NCBI GenBank assembly: GCA_902469965.1
Contig: CABREP010000041.1
Span: 1 to 20,698, forward strand
From: Egerieimonas sp900552095
GTDB taxonomy: Bacteria; Bacillota; Clostridia; Lachnospirales; Lachnospiraceae
Direction: 5' to 3'
Length of the DNA: 20,698 nucleotides
How positions within the stretch are numbered: the stretch's first letter is position 1; each line of letters begins with the position of its first letter. A program made the position numbers and the translations under genes. The notes under the pieces were generated by a model. It ran no database searches and had not been told where the DNA came from. It saw nothing but the letters and a program-made list of their open reading frames with translations. Below, one piece after another: positions 8,339 through 15,592 of the stretch.

Positions 8339-9369
8339 ATGAGATACCCTCCTATCAGACAGAGGATCAGCACGATCACTCCCAATACGGCTGAGAATGC
8401 AGCCGCTTTGGGCAGATCCGTAGGAAGATCCCCGGCAGTCTTTCCATTCTGCCCGTTCATGGCGTAATAATAAAGCCGATTATCTTTTCCCCGATAGGTA
8501 AGAACCCAGACCGGCAGGAGCAGATAACTCCAGTCAGACTTGTCCACCCGGATCTCTGTATTCCGCGGATTCACGGAAGCATATCCCTGCACCGTATCCA
8601 GGAGCATTTCCCTGGTATACCTGCGGCAGTCCTCCCGAAGAGACTCTGAAAAACTCTCCTTCTCCATATCCCGCTTCTCCGCCTGGAATCCAGACAGATA
8701 GCCCATGGAAAACGGCTTCGCCCCGGACAGATCAAAGGGCTGCACCGCTTCCACCAGCATGCGGTTGGCTTTCTGCAGGGCATTCCTGGTCAGCTCCGGA
8801 AAATCCAGTTCTCCCGCCCGGCTGATCTCATACGTCTTGGTCTCTGTGTACTCAATATCGCCCACCCTCCAGACACGGATGGTCTTCCCTTCCGCCTCCA
8901 GGTTTCCGCTCAACTGGCAGTCACACCGCCAAAAAGGAAAGTAAATGCCGGTAATCTTATCGATCTGACTCTTATTATAGAAAGAACGCGGCACAAACCG
9001 TCGGCTCTTCACGAATTTTTCAAAGGTTTCCAATGCCTGCTCCCGGGTGATGGAAAAAGGAAGGATGGCATCCGGCAGATATTCTCCCTCCAGCCGTCCC
9101 GAGAGCACCACCGGATTATGACAGTAGTAGCAGAAAGAAGCCGCCGTCGTCTCATCTGTTATGATCTGCGCGCCGCAGCTGGGACAGGAGTAGACCACCG
9201 CCCCCTCCTGATCCTCTGCTTTCTCCTCAGTCCCCCGCTCCGGCTGCAGCTGATCCAGCGTCTCCTGGTCAAAATCCGAAATACAGTATTCACAGTGGTA
9301 CTGCTGTTTCCCCGGATCAAATTTCAGCTCTCCGCCGCAGTTGGGACATTTATACGTAATCGCTGACAT
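8335..9369 (-). CDS. Double zinc-ribbon membrane protein, YdjG-like
   Basis: The frame is open up to 9459, but I place the start at the ATG at 9367-9369, preceded by a GGGGG site at 7-base spacing. The upstream extension would lie inside the SPFH gene. The product is then 344 residues, close to B. subtilis YdjG (about 340). It carries two TFIIB-like zinc ribbons: C8/C11/C26/C29 and C62/C65/C80/C83. A central soluble domain with a FPFW motif near 144-147 follows, and one C-terminal membrane helix spans about 322-344. It begins 13 bp after the SPFH gene and overlaps the TPM gene by four bases. YdjG and YdjH together anchor the SPFH protein at the membrane in B. subtilis, and I infer the same here. 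Confidence 0.85.
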   Translation of the reverse strand: MSAITYKCPNCGGELKFDPGKQQYHCEYCISDFDQETLDQLQPERGTEEKAEDQEGAVVYSCPSCGAQIITDETTAASFCYYCHNPVVLSGRLEGEYLPDAILPFSITREQALETFEKFVKSRRFVPRSFYNKSQIDKITGIYFPFWRCDCQLSGNLEAEGKTIRVWRVGDIEYTETKTYEISRAGELDFPELTRNALQKANRMLVEAVQPFDLSGAKPFSMGYLSGFQAEKRDMEKESFSESLREDCRRYTREMLLDTVQGYASVNPRNTEIRVDKSDWSYLLLPVWVLTYRGKDNRLYYYAMNGQNGKTAGDLPTDLPKAAAFSAVLGVIVLILCLIGGYLI

Positions 9370-9382
9370 AAGCTGCCCCCAT

Positions 9383-10618
9383 CTATGGTCTCGGTTTTCC
9401 ACACTCCTGACAGAACCTGCCGCTGTTTGCCGTTCCGCAGCTGCAGGTCCAGGTTTCACTTACGGGACGCGGCTGCCCGCAGTTTCCGCAGAATTTCCCA
9501 CCGTTTACCGCGCCGCAGCTGCAGGTCCATTCCCCGAAAGCTGCAGAAGTTCCCGGCGCCCCCGCAGCGTTCCGGTTCCCGGCTCCCTGAACTGTCTGCT
9601 GGTTCTGAGCCGCCTGCTGCTGCATTTGCTGCATCTGCTGGAGATTTACCGCAGATGCCGTGTTCAGAAATCCTCCGGCGCTCTGCATCCCCATGCCCAG
9701 TCCCATAAATCCGGCCATGGCGCCGCTGCTGTTGCCCGCCGCCTGCTTCATGCTCTCCGCTATGGTACTCTGCACATAACCTTCCCTCACCATGGGATCT
9801 CCCATCATGGCGCCCCGGTTGCGCATCTCGATCAGCTTCTTGGATTCCTCGTCATAGGAAATGCTGGCGATTCCCACCGCCCTGATCTCCATCCCCCGGG
9901 TTTTCTTCCAGTCTTCATCCAGAGCCTCCGACATATACCTGGAAAGTTCTCTCCCCCTGGAGGGCACATAAGAGATACGCTCACCGGCAGCAGACATCTG
10001 GTTGATGGAGGCCTGCAGAGCTTCCATAAATTCTGAGAGGTACTGCTCATTGATCTCCTGGATCTCCACCCGATCCATATTTTTCGGAATCACTTCCCCG
10101 TAAAAACGAACCGGATCCGTTACCTGGATCGAATACGTTCCATGGGCTCTTAAAAACAGCTCCGCGTTATAGAAATTGTCGAAATAATTGATGGGGTTTC
10201 TGGTGCCGAACTTGATCCCCTTAATCTCCTGGGTATTCACATAATATACCTTCTGATTCAGGGGGGAAGCACCTCCGAACTTAAAGCGCTCAAAAGTCTC
10301 TTTCACCGCATCCCCGAAGCTTCCGGAAAACAGGGAAGGGGCGGAGGAGAGTTCCACATTGTAGTATCCCGGCTCTGCCGTAAAATCCACAATCCTTCCT
10401 CCGTCCACCAGCATCATAAACTGATTCTCATACACATGGATCACTGATCCATTGGAAATCACATCGCTGCTTCCCTTTCTGTTTGCTCCCTTTCTCCCGG
10501 TTTTCACACCTCTGGTAAACACCGTGGTATCGCTCATCTCAAAAGGTTCGATCACCTCAAGCCACTGATCCGCCAGTCCGCCGGTCAGTGCCTCCGCCGC
10601 TGCTTTTATAAGTCCCAT
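9383..10618 (-). CDS. SPFH-domain protein with two C-terminal zinc ribbons, YdjI-like
   Basis: This 411-residue protein belongs to the SPFH / virion-core-like family, typified by B. subtilis YdjI. That protein forms a membrane scaffold needed to localise PspA. The SPFH region covers about 15-270. A Gly/Met-rich segment (about 299-316) and a Gln/Met-rich stretch (about 326-342) follow. Two almost identical zinc ribbons close the protein (C366/C368/C377/C380 and C392/C394/C403/C406, each ending GxPRP), an evident internal duplication. No N-terminal membrane helix is visible, so attachment probably relies on the downstream zinc-ribbon and TPM proteins. Its AGGAGG site overlaps the stop codon of prfB, with the ATG 9 bp after prfB, so it is likely read through from prfB. 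No PspA gene is present in the window. Confidence 0.9.
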   Translation of the reverse strand: MGLIKAAAEALTGGLADQWLEVIEPFEMSDTTVFTRGVKTGRKGANRKGSSDVISNGSVIHVYENQFMMLVDGGRIVDFTAEPGYYNVELSSAPSLFSGSFGDAVKETFERFKFGGASPLNQKVYYVNTQEIKGIKFGTRNPINYFDNFYNAELFLRAHGTYSIQVTDPVRFYGEVIPKNMDRVEIQEINEQYLSEFMEALQASINQMSAAGERISYVPSRGRELSRYMSEALDEDWKKTRGMEIRAVGIASISYDEESKKLIEMRNRGAMMGDPMVREGYVQSTIAESMKQAAGNSSGAMAGFMGLGMGMQSAGGFLNTASAVNLQQMQQMQQQAAQNQQTVQGAGNRNAAGAPGTSAAFGEWTCSCGAVNGGKFCGNCGQPRPVSETWTCSCGTANSGRFCQECGKPRP

Positions 10619-10627
10619 AGATACCTC

Positions 10628-11747
10628 CTATTTTTCCTCGTTCTTCAGTGCAATCCACTTCAGATAGGCATTCATAAACAGGTCAATATTTCCATTCATC
10701 ACGCTGTCCACATTTCCGGTCTCACACTCGGTTCTGTGATCCTTCACCATGGTGTACGGCTGCATCACGTAAGAGCGGATCTGGTTTCCCCATCCGATCT
10801 CTGTCACCTCTCCCCGGATGCCGGACAGTTTCTCTGCATTTTCCTGCTGTTTGAGCATATACAGTTTTGCCTTCAGCATCTGCATTGCTTTATCTTTATT
10901 CTGGAACTGAGACCGCTCATTCTGGCACTGGACCACAATCCCTGTGGGCAGATGGGTGATCCGGATCGCAGAAGAAGTCTTATTGATGTGCTGCCCGCCG
11001 GCGCCGCTGGAACGGTACGTATCGATCCGCAGCTCATCCTCCTTAATCTCCACATCCAGATCTTCCTCTATATCCGGCATGACATCGCAGGAGACAAAGG
11101 AGGTCTGCCGCTTGCCCGCCGCGTTAAAGGGCGAAATCCGCACCAGACGGTGCACTCCTTTTTCTGATTTCAGATAACCGTAGGCATTCTCCCCGTTGAC
11201 CTGGAAAGTCACTGATTTTACGCCGGCCTCATCCCCGTCCAGATAGTCGAGAACTTCCAGCGTATAGCCTTTGCTCTCCGCCCACCGGGTGTACATCCGG
11301 TAGAGCATTCCGCACCAGTCGCAGGCCTCTGTTCCGCCCGCTCCCGCATTCAGCTTTACGATCGCATTGCACTTATCATACTCTCCTGAGAGCAGGGTCT
11401 TGATCCGGATCGCCTCAAAGTTCTTCTCAAACTGTTCAAGAAGTTCCTGAATCTCCGGAATCACCTCCGGATCGTTCTCCTCATAACCCATCTCAATCAG
11501 GGTCTCCATATCCTCTTTCTGGGAAATCAGGCTCTGATACGTGTCCATATCATCCTTTAAGCTCTTCAGCTGTTTCGTCATTTCCTGGGAACGCTCCGGA
11601 TTATCCCAAAAGTCCGGCGCCTCCATCTCACGTTCTAATTCCTGGATCCGTTTTTCTTTGTTAGCCAGGTCAAAGTGAATCCCTCACTTCCACTAATGGC
11701 CCTGCATAATTGTTCAAAATGTATTTGAACTGGTCTAACTCAACCAC
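10628..11747 (-). CDS. prfB: Peptide chain release factor 2 with programmed +1 frameshift
   Basis: RF2 ends translation at UGA and UAA codons. The long frame (10628-11626) lacks the N-terminus. The upstream part is in another frame: it starts at a GTG (11745-11747) after a GAAGG site and encodes 25 residues beginning with a VELDQFK stretch. It ends at CTT-TGA (11670-11675). Skipping the T at 11672 joins it to GAC CTG GCT and gives about 372 residues, normal for RF2 (E. coli 365). The slippery CTTTGAC and the upstream GAGGG anti-SD match (about 11681-11685) are the classical autoregulatory elements: low RF2 causes slow reading of UGA and more frameshifting. The SPF tripeptide, for UGA recognition, is in RISPFNAAGK, and the GGQ motif for hydrolysis is in GAGGQHINK. 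Confidence 0.96.
11669..11685 (-). promoter_or_regulatory. prfB programmed +1 ribosomal frameshift site
   Basis: CTTTGAC occupies 11669-11675 on the minus strand. In the upstream frame it reads Leu-stop(UGA). A +1 slip on CTT continues as GAC. A Shine-Dalgarno-like GAGGG ends five bases before CTT and should stimulate the shift. Confidence 0.95.
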
Positions 11748-11804
11748 AGCTTCACCTTCTTTCTCTTTTTTGTATGTATCTTTGACAGATGCATACTCTT
11801 TTTT

Positions 11805-11813
11805 ATTTTACCA
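11805..11813 (-). promoter_or_regulatory. Candidate extended -10 promoter for prfB and the ydj genes
   Basis: TGGTAAAAT on the minus strand fits an extended -10 (TGn plus TAAAAT). It lies about 58 bp before the prfB GTG and just after the terminator of the preceding operon. No good -35 is present at 17 bp; that region is a T-rich tract, which may serve as an UP-like element. Confidence 0.4.
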
Positions 11814-11821
11814 AAAATCCA

Positions 11822-11857
11822 TAAAAAAAGAAACCCCGGAGTTACAGCCCTCCGGGG
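11822..11857 (-). terminator. Strong intrinsic terminator after the DUF1934 gene
   Basis: The arms ccccggag (11834-11841) and ctccgggg (11850-11857) pair perfectly over 8 GC-rich base pairs with an 8-base loop. On the minus strand the hairpin is followed by TTTCTTTTTTT. It lies 22 bp after the stop of the DUF1934 gene and isolates murI-DUF1934 from prfB. Confidence 0.9.
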
Positions 11858-11878
11858 CTTCCTCTGTCTGATCTTTTT

Positions 11879-12352
11879 TCACCAGCGGTATGCTTCTGCC
11901 AGAAATTCTTTTTTCTCCCTGGAAGCCACACCGATCTGGATATCACAGTCCGCCACATGGCTTTCATTTACTTCCAGTGCATACTCGATATGGACGTTCA
12001 TCTCGTCCTCTTCCTGCTTCATGTCCACCCGGGTAGCTGCGATTCCCATCTCCATCGTTCCAAAGGGCGTCTGATAATAGGAAATATTTTTCTTCTGCTC
12101 CTCGAAAACCATATGTACGTTGGTCAGTCCCTTTTTTCTTAATTCCACACTGTGATCCCTGATCTTGATCAGGTTCTGAGTTTTCTCCGTGAATCCCTCC
12201 ATCATCTCATCATATTTGATATAATGCGTTCCGTTTCGGAAATAGTACTCTCCCATGCTGAACACTTCCACCGGCTCAGCTTCCTCCTGTCTCTGATCCC
12301 CTCCGATTACAAACTGAATCCCCCGGACCCGGACAACTACCTCTTTTGTCAT
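11879..12352 (-). CDS. DUF1934 family protein, YwiB-like
   Basis: This 157-residue soluble protein matches the DUF1934/YwiB family of small beta-barrel (calycin-like) proteins common in Firmicutes. Visible features are alternating beta-strand-like segments throughout, a FRNGTHYIKYDE block near 38-49 and a QTPFGTMEMGI block near 94-104, both typical of the family. There is no signal peptide and no membrane helix. The biochemical role is not established. The start codon overlaps the stop of murI by an ATGA, so the two are translationally coupled, and a strong terminator follows. I see nothing truncated or unusual. Confidence 0.88.
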   Translation of the reverse strand: MTKEVVVRVRGIQFVIGGDQRQEEAEPVEVFSMGEYYFRNGTHYIKYDEMMEGFTEKTQNLIKIRDHSVELRKKGLTNVHMVFEEQKKNISYYQTPFGTMEMGIAATRVDMKQEEDEMNVHIEYALEVNESHVADCDIQIGVASREKKEFLAEAYRW

Positions 12353-13179
12353 TCTCTTTCATACCTTTCAATATCAATCTGCTGCGTCATTTTCACATCG
12401 TAGGGAAGAATGGAGGTGGCAAAACGGGAAAACTTATCCGCCGCATCGCTGACAAAAAAGCGATAGGGAAATTCTTCCTCCTTAGTCCCGTCGCTGGCCA
12501 TATCCTCTCTTTTCAGAAGACGCTTCAGCGCCTGTGCCGTCTCATAAGCCGGATTTACCAGAGTCACCTGATCTCCCATCACCTCTCCGATCAGCCCCCG
12601 AAGCAGGGGATAGTGGGTACATCCCAGGATCAGCGTATCAATCTCCTTCTTCTGCAGTTCCGCCAGATATCTCCTGGCCACTGTCTCCGTAACCGGATCT
12701 TTCAGCCATCCCTCCTCCACCAGCGGAACAAAGAGAGGACAGGGCTTTCCAAAAATAGAAATCTCCGGGTCTATCTGCTGAATGCAGGAGCGGTAGATGT
12801 GGCTGTGGATCGTCCCTTCTGTCCCGATCACGCCGATCCTCTTATTTTTCGTCGCCTGCACAGCCACCTTCGCCCCCGGACGCACCACACCGATGATAGG
12901 AATCTCCAGTTCCTTCTCGATCTCGTCCAGCGCCAGAGCTGTCGCCGTATTGCAGGCCACCACAATGGCTTTCACCTCCTGCGTCTGCAGAAAACGGACG
13001 ATCTGACGGGAATAGCGCAGTACGGTCGCCTGGGATTTGGTACCGTAAGGCACCCGTGCCGTATCCCCGAAATACACGATCTTCTCGTTGGGAAGATTTC
13101 TCATGATCTCACGGGCAACGGTCAGCCCGCCCACGCCCGAATCAAAAACACCGATGGGCGCCTGTCTGTCTATCTTCAT
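12349..13179 (-). CDS. murI: Glutamate racemase
   Basis: This 276-residue cytoplasmic enzyme interconverts L- and D-glutamate, providing D-Glu for peptidoglycan. The family motifs are intact: FDSGVGG at 12-18 and YFGDT near 36-40, the first catalytic Cys76 in VACNTAT, and the second Cys187 in GCTHYP with His189. Length is normal for the family. A good sigma-A promoter (TTGAAT, 17 bp, TAGAAT) lies 34-62 bp upstream. A GGAG site precedes the ATG. It is the first gene of a two-gene unit with the DUF1934 gene. It lies downstream of spoIIR but has its own promoter. Confidence 0.97.
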   Translation of the reverse strand: MKIDRQAPIGVFDSGVGGLTVAREIMRNLPNEKIVYFGDTARVPYGTKSQATVLRYSRQIVRFLQTQEVKAIVVACNTATALALDEIEKELEIPIIGVVRPGAKVAVQATKNKRIGVIGTEGTIHSHIYRSCIQQIDPEISIFGKPCPLFVPLVEEGWLKDPVTETVARRYLAELQKKEIDTLILGCTHYPLLRGLIGEVMGDQVTLVNPAYETAQALKRLLKREDMASDGTKEEEFPYRFFVSDAADKFSRFATSILPYDVKMTQQIDIERYERE

Positions 13180-13212
13180 GGCTTTTCTCCATTTCTCTCA
13201 TCTTTTCAGTTT

Positions 13213-13241
13213 ATTCTAACCCGTATACCCCTAGAATTCAA
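13213..13241 (-). promoter_or_regulatory. Sigma-A promoter of murI
   Basis: TTGAAT (13236-13241) and TAGAAT (13213-13218) on the minus strand are separated by exactly 17 bp. The -10 lies 33 bp before the murI ATG. It gives murI housekeeping expression independent of the sporulation gene upstream. Confidence 0.75.
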
Positions 13242-13250
13242 GCAGAAATG

Positions 13251-13856
13251 TCAAAACCACTTAAATCCGAAATGCAGATTTTCCTTTCCTGTGACTGCCT
13301 CGTATTCCTCCTGTGTGAGGACCTGACGGAGCTTTTCTTTCTGCGGCGGCGGCACCTCTCCCTCCACAGTCCCTGCAAAACAGAGTCCGGGGAAAAGCAG
13401 GCACCACCAGTTCTGCCCTTTTGCCTCCCCGATCTTCACCTGAAGCGCCCGGTATTCTCCTTCTGGAAAAGTACAGTCCCCGTAGGACTTCTCCGGAAAC
13501 CAGACATTTTCCAAAGCGGCGCTCACCGGACAGGAAAATCCCCTCCTTTGGATCTCCTCCGCAGCCCAGGTTTCAATCTGCCCCAGATTTTCCTGTACCG
13601 CTTTCTCACTTTCCGCAGCGTTTTCACAGTCCTGCAGCAGCCCGTTTAACTTCTCTACCAGCACGTCCTTCACCTGCATTTTCAGAATCTGATCCTCTGT
13701 GCTGTCGCTGTCTGCCAGCACATGAAAGCGGAGAACCTCCCTGGCGATCCCCCTCTGCAGGCAGCTCTGGCCCCAGACCGGCATCCCCAGAAAAATCCCG
13801 TACAGGATGATCGCCGCCGCAAAAAACAGCTGTCTTCCCATCTTTTTTTCTTCCAC
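13251..13856 (-). CDS. spoIIR: Stage II sporulation protein R
   Basis: SpoIIR is the secreted forespore signal that activates SpoIIGA to process pro-sigma-E in the mother cell. The 201-residue product has an N-terminal hydrophobic segment (about 9-29). The conserved FHVLADSDS block lies near 44-52, with an NWWCLLFPGLCF block near 148-159, both diagnostic of the family. The start is a GTG at 13856 with a GGAGGG site 7 bases upstream. An ATG five codons in (13841) is a weaker alternative. It follows gerC after 70 bp, which contain a candidate sigma-F -10, so it may be transcribed both on its own and with the germination genes. Length and motifs look intact. Confidence 0.95.
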   Translation of the reverse strand: MEEKKMGRQLFFAAAIILYGIFLGMPVWGQSCLQRGIAREVLRFHVLADSDSTEDQILKMQVKDVLVEKLNGLLQDCENAAESEKAVQENLGQIETWAAEEIQRRGFSCPVSAALENVWFPEKSYGDCTFPEGEYRALQVKIGEAKGQNWWCLLFPGLCFAGTVEGEVPPPQKEKLRQVLTQEEYEAVTGKENLHFGFKWF

Positions 13857-13903
13857 TTTCCTTCCCTCCGCTTCTCCTCCTCCGAAAGGAGTATTCTGTC
13901 AGA

Positions 13904-13932
13904 AGTTTTCCCCGGGAAGCTGTCTTTTAATC
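13904..13932 (-). promoter_or_regulatory. Candidate sigma-F promoter of spoIIR
   Basis: GGGAAAACT (13904-13912, minus strand) fits the sigma-F -10 pattern GGnnAnAMT. The -35 position 15 bp upstream reads GATTA, only a partial match to GYATA. SpoIIR is sigma-F dependent in B. subtilis. The call is tentative. Confidence 0.3.
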
Positions 13933-14544
13933 AGGATTATCCACAAGAATCTTCTGGTTTTCCCCCAGAGTCACCGCGGGAAGCGGCGGAAGTTCCCCTC
14001 TGTCATGCCAGGCGGTATAGACTTCCTGCAGGGTAACCGCATCCTCCCTCTGATCAGAAGGACGGTTTTTATAAACCCCCGCCAGATATTCCCCCAGAGA
14101 ATCCACCTCACTTCCGTCCAGTTTCAGAAATACTTCCGGCTCCTTGCAGGAAAAGACGTAGCAGCCGCTCCCCAGCATCCTGTTATCTTCCATCTCAGCC
14201 AGCGCCTGTTCCAGAAAAGCTTCTTCCTCCAGAAGACCTTCCCCCAGAAGCACCGCCTGCACATGCCCTGTGTCCAGATAATACTGCTGACTCCGGCTGT
14301 AATCCTCCCGCACCTCTTTCAGGGTATCCCCTGTGTAAATCTGAGGTTCTTTTTCTTCTTTCTCCGCCTTTCCCTGACCGGTAAGCGCGGAGAGATCCCC
14401 CATCCCGAACCCCGCCTCATACCGTCCGTCCCTCACATCCAGAGTGACAGCCAGCGGATAGGCCCTCTTTTCCGGCTCCACCCCGCAGGAGACGAGAAAA
14501 AAGGCTGTCAGCAAAATCCCCCGGAACATTCCTTTTCTGCTCAT
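13927..14544 (-). CDS. Short Ger(x)C-type spore germination lipoprotein
   Basis: The start is the ATG at 14542-14544, which overlaps the stop of gerB (ATGA). The frame is open further upstream but that lies inside gerB. The product is 205 residues with a lipoprotein signal: hydrophobic 8-18 and lipobox LVSC with Cys20 as lipidation site. The body resembles the N-terminal domain of GerAC-type C subunits, which sit on the outer face of the inner spore membrane. Family members are usually about 360-400 residues, so the C-terminal domain is missing. No continuation is seen in any frame before spoIIR. It could be a naturally short type or a decayed form. Position after A and B subunits supports the assignment. 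Confidence 0.75.
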   Translation of the reverse strand: MSRKGMFRGILLTAFFLVSCGVEPEKRAYPLAVTLDVRDGRYEAGFGMGDLSALTGQGKAEKEEKEPQIYTGDTLKEVREDYSRSQQYYLDTGHVQAVLLGEGLLEEEAFLEQALAEMEDNRMLGSGCYVFSCKEPEVFLKLDGSEVDSLGEYLAGVYKNRPSDQREDAVTLQEVYTAWHDRGELPPLPAVTLGENQKILVDNPD

Positions 14545-15592
14545 CTTTTTCTCCTTCCCAGAATCCCCATGCACAGCATAAGAACAAGAAGTACAGGCAT
14601 TCCCACAATCCCGAGAAAGGGAAGATAAAATTCCTCCAGCCCCTCCCCTGTCACAGCCGGAAGCGCCAGTGCCCCTGTAAGGATCAGGACCGGAATCCGG
14701 CTTCTCGGAAGGGAAAACTGCTCTGCCACAAAAGAGGCGTAAAACAAAAGACTCCCCGCAGCAAAGAGAAGGCTCAGCAAAAGAACGGTAATCCACAGAA
14801 TATCAAGTCTCTGCAAAAAGTTTCCCAGGGCAGACTGGTTCCCGCCATAAGATCTGCCATGGGAAACTTTTTATACCCCATTCCCTGCGCGCCAAAAACG
14901 GCCCGCAGAAGAAGCAGACTGGCCATCAGAAACAGGAGTACGGCACCAGTACCTGCCAGTACCTTCCTCCCGGCCGTCCCCTGCCTCTGCGTTCTGCCCA
15001 GAGCAAATGGAAGAACCCCTCCCAGGGAAAGGACAGAAAAAATGATCCAGCCGGCTCTTATACTCCCCGCAAAGCCCGTTTCTTCCGCCTCCATCAGCCT
15101 GCTGCTCTCCCCCTGAAAAAGAGCCAGCACAAAAAAGAGAAGAAATCCGGCAGCCAGGATCGGAAACAGCGCTTCCGCCAGCCTCCCCCTCCTCTGAAGA
15201 TCCTTTCCGGTTCCCCAGGCCGCAGTCAGGAGAAGAAGAAGGATCAGAAGATTTTCATCTCCTCCCTCCGCCAGATATTCCACCCCGATCCGCCCCATGC
15301 ACCGAAAAAGAAAAGCCGCCGACAGAATCAGAATCCCTCCGTAAAGAAACGCTATAACCGCCCTCATCCCCCGTCCGGCTGCCTTTGCCGGTCTCCGGCA
15401 GACGCCAGCCAGCCGGAGCAGGAAAAAAAGGTAGATGGCAAATGCCCCAAATCCCAGCAGAATCCCGAAGATTCCTTCTCTTCCCCCGAATTCTTTCTGC
15501 CCGGGGATCACCAGAAGCAAGGGCCCCAGAAAAGAAAGCATCAGCTGCACGGTCAGCTGCCTCTCCGAGATCATCTCATTGTCCGCGAACAT
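14541..15592 (-). pseudogene. GerAB-type spore germination permease subunit, interrupted by a frameshift
   Basis: This is the B subunit of a GerA-type germinant receptor, an APC-superfamily-like membrane protein. The first frame (from the ATG at 15592) codes several membrane helices and runs to Thr258-Phe259. It then goes out of frame and stops at 14774. The missing C-terminus (91 residues, two to three helices) continues in the -1 frame from 14816 to 14541. Joined at the T5 run 14815-14819, the product is about 350 residues, the normal family length. One T appears to be missing, or ribosomes could slip back by one on T-TTT. The start has a GGAGG site 6 bases away and overlaps gerA by 17 bp. 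The stop overlaps gerC. The intact coupling on both sides suggests a recent mutation, an assembly error or a recoding event. Confidence 0.85.

Noticed and set aside
9370..9459. N-terminal extension of the double zinc-ribbon protein
   Set aside because: The 30 extra residues overlap the coding end of the SPFH gene and lack a ribosome binding site; the ATG at 9369 has one and gives the family length.
12346..13326. Plus-strand open frame of 326 codons opposite murI
   Set aside because: Antisense to murI, whose catalytic motifs are intact; the translation shows no domain.
14545..14796. N-terminal extension of gerC
   Set aside because: It runs antiparallel to no gene but lies inside the gerB C-terminal coding region; the ATG at 14544 is followed by a proper lipoprotein signal.
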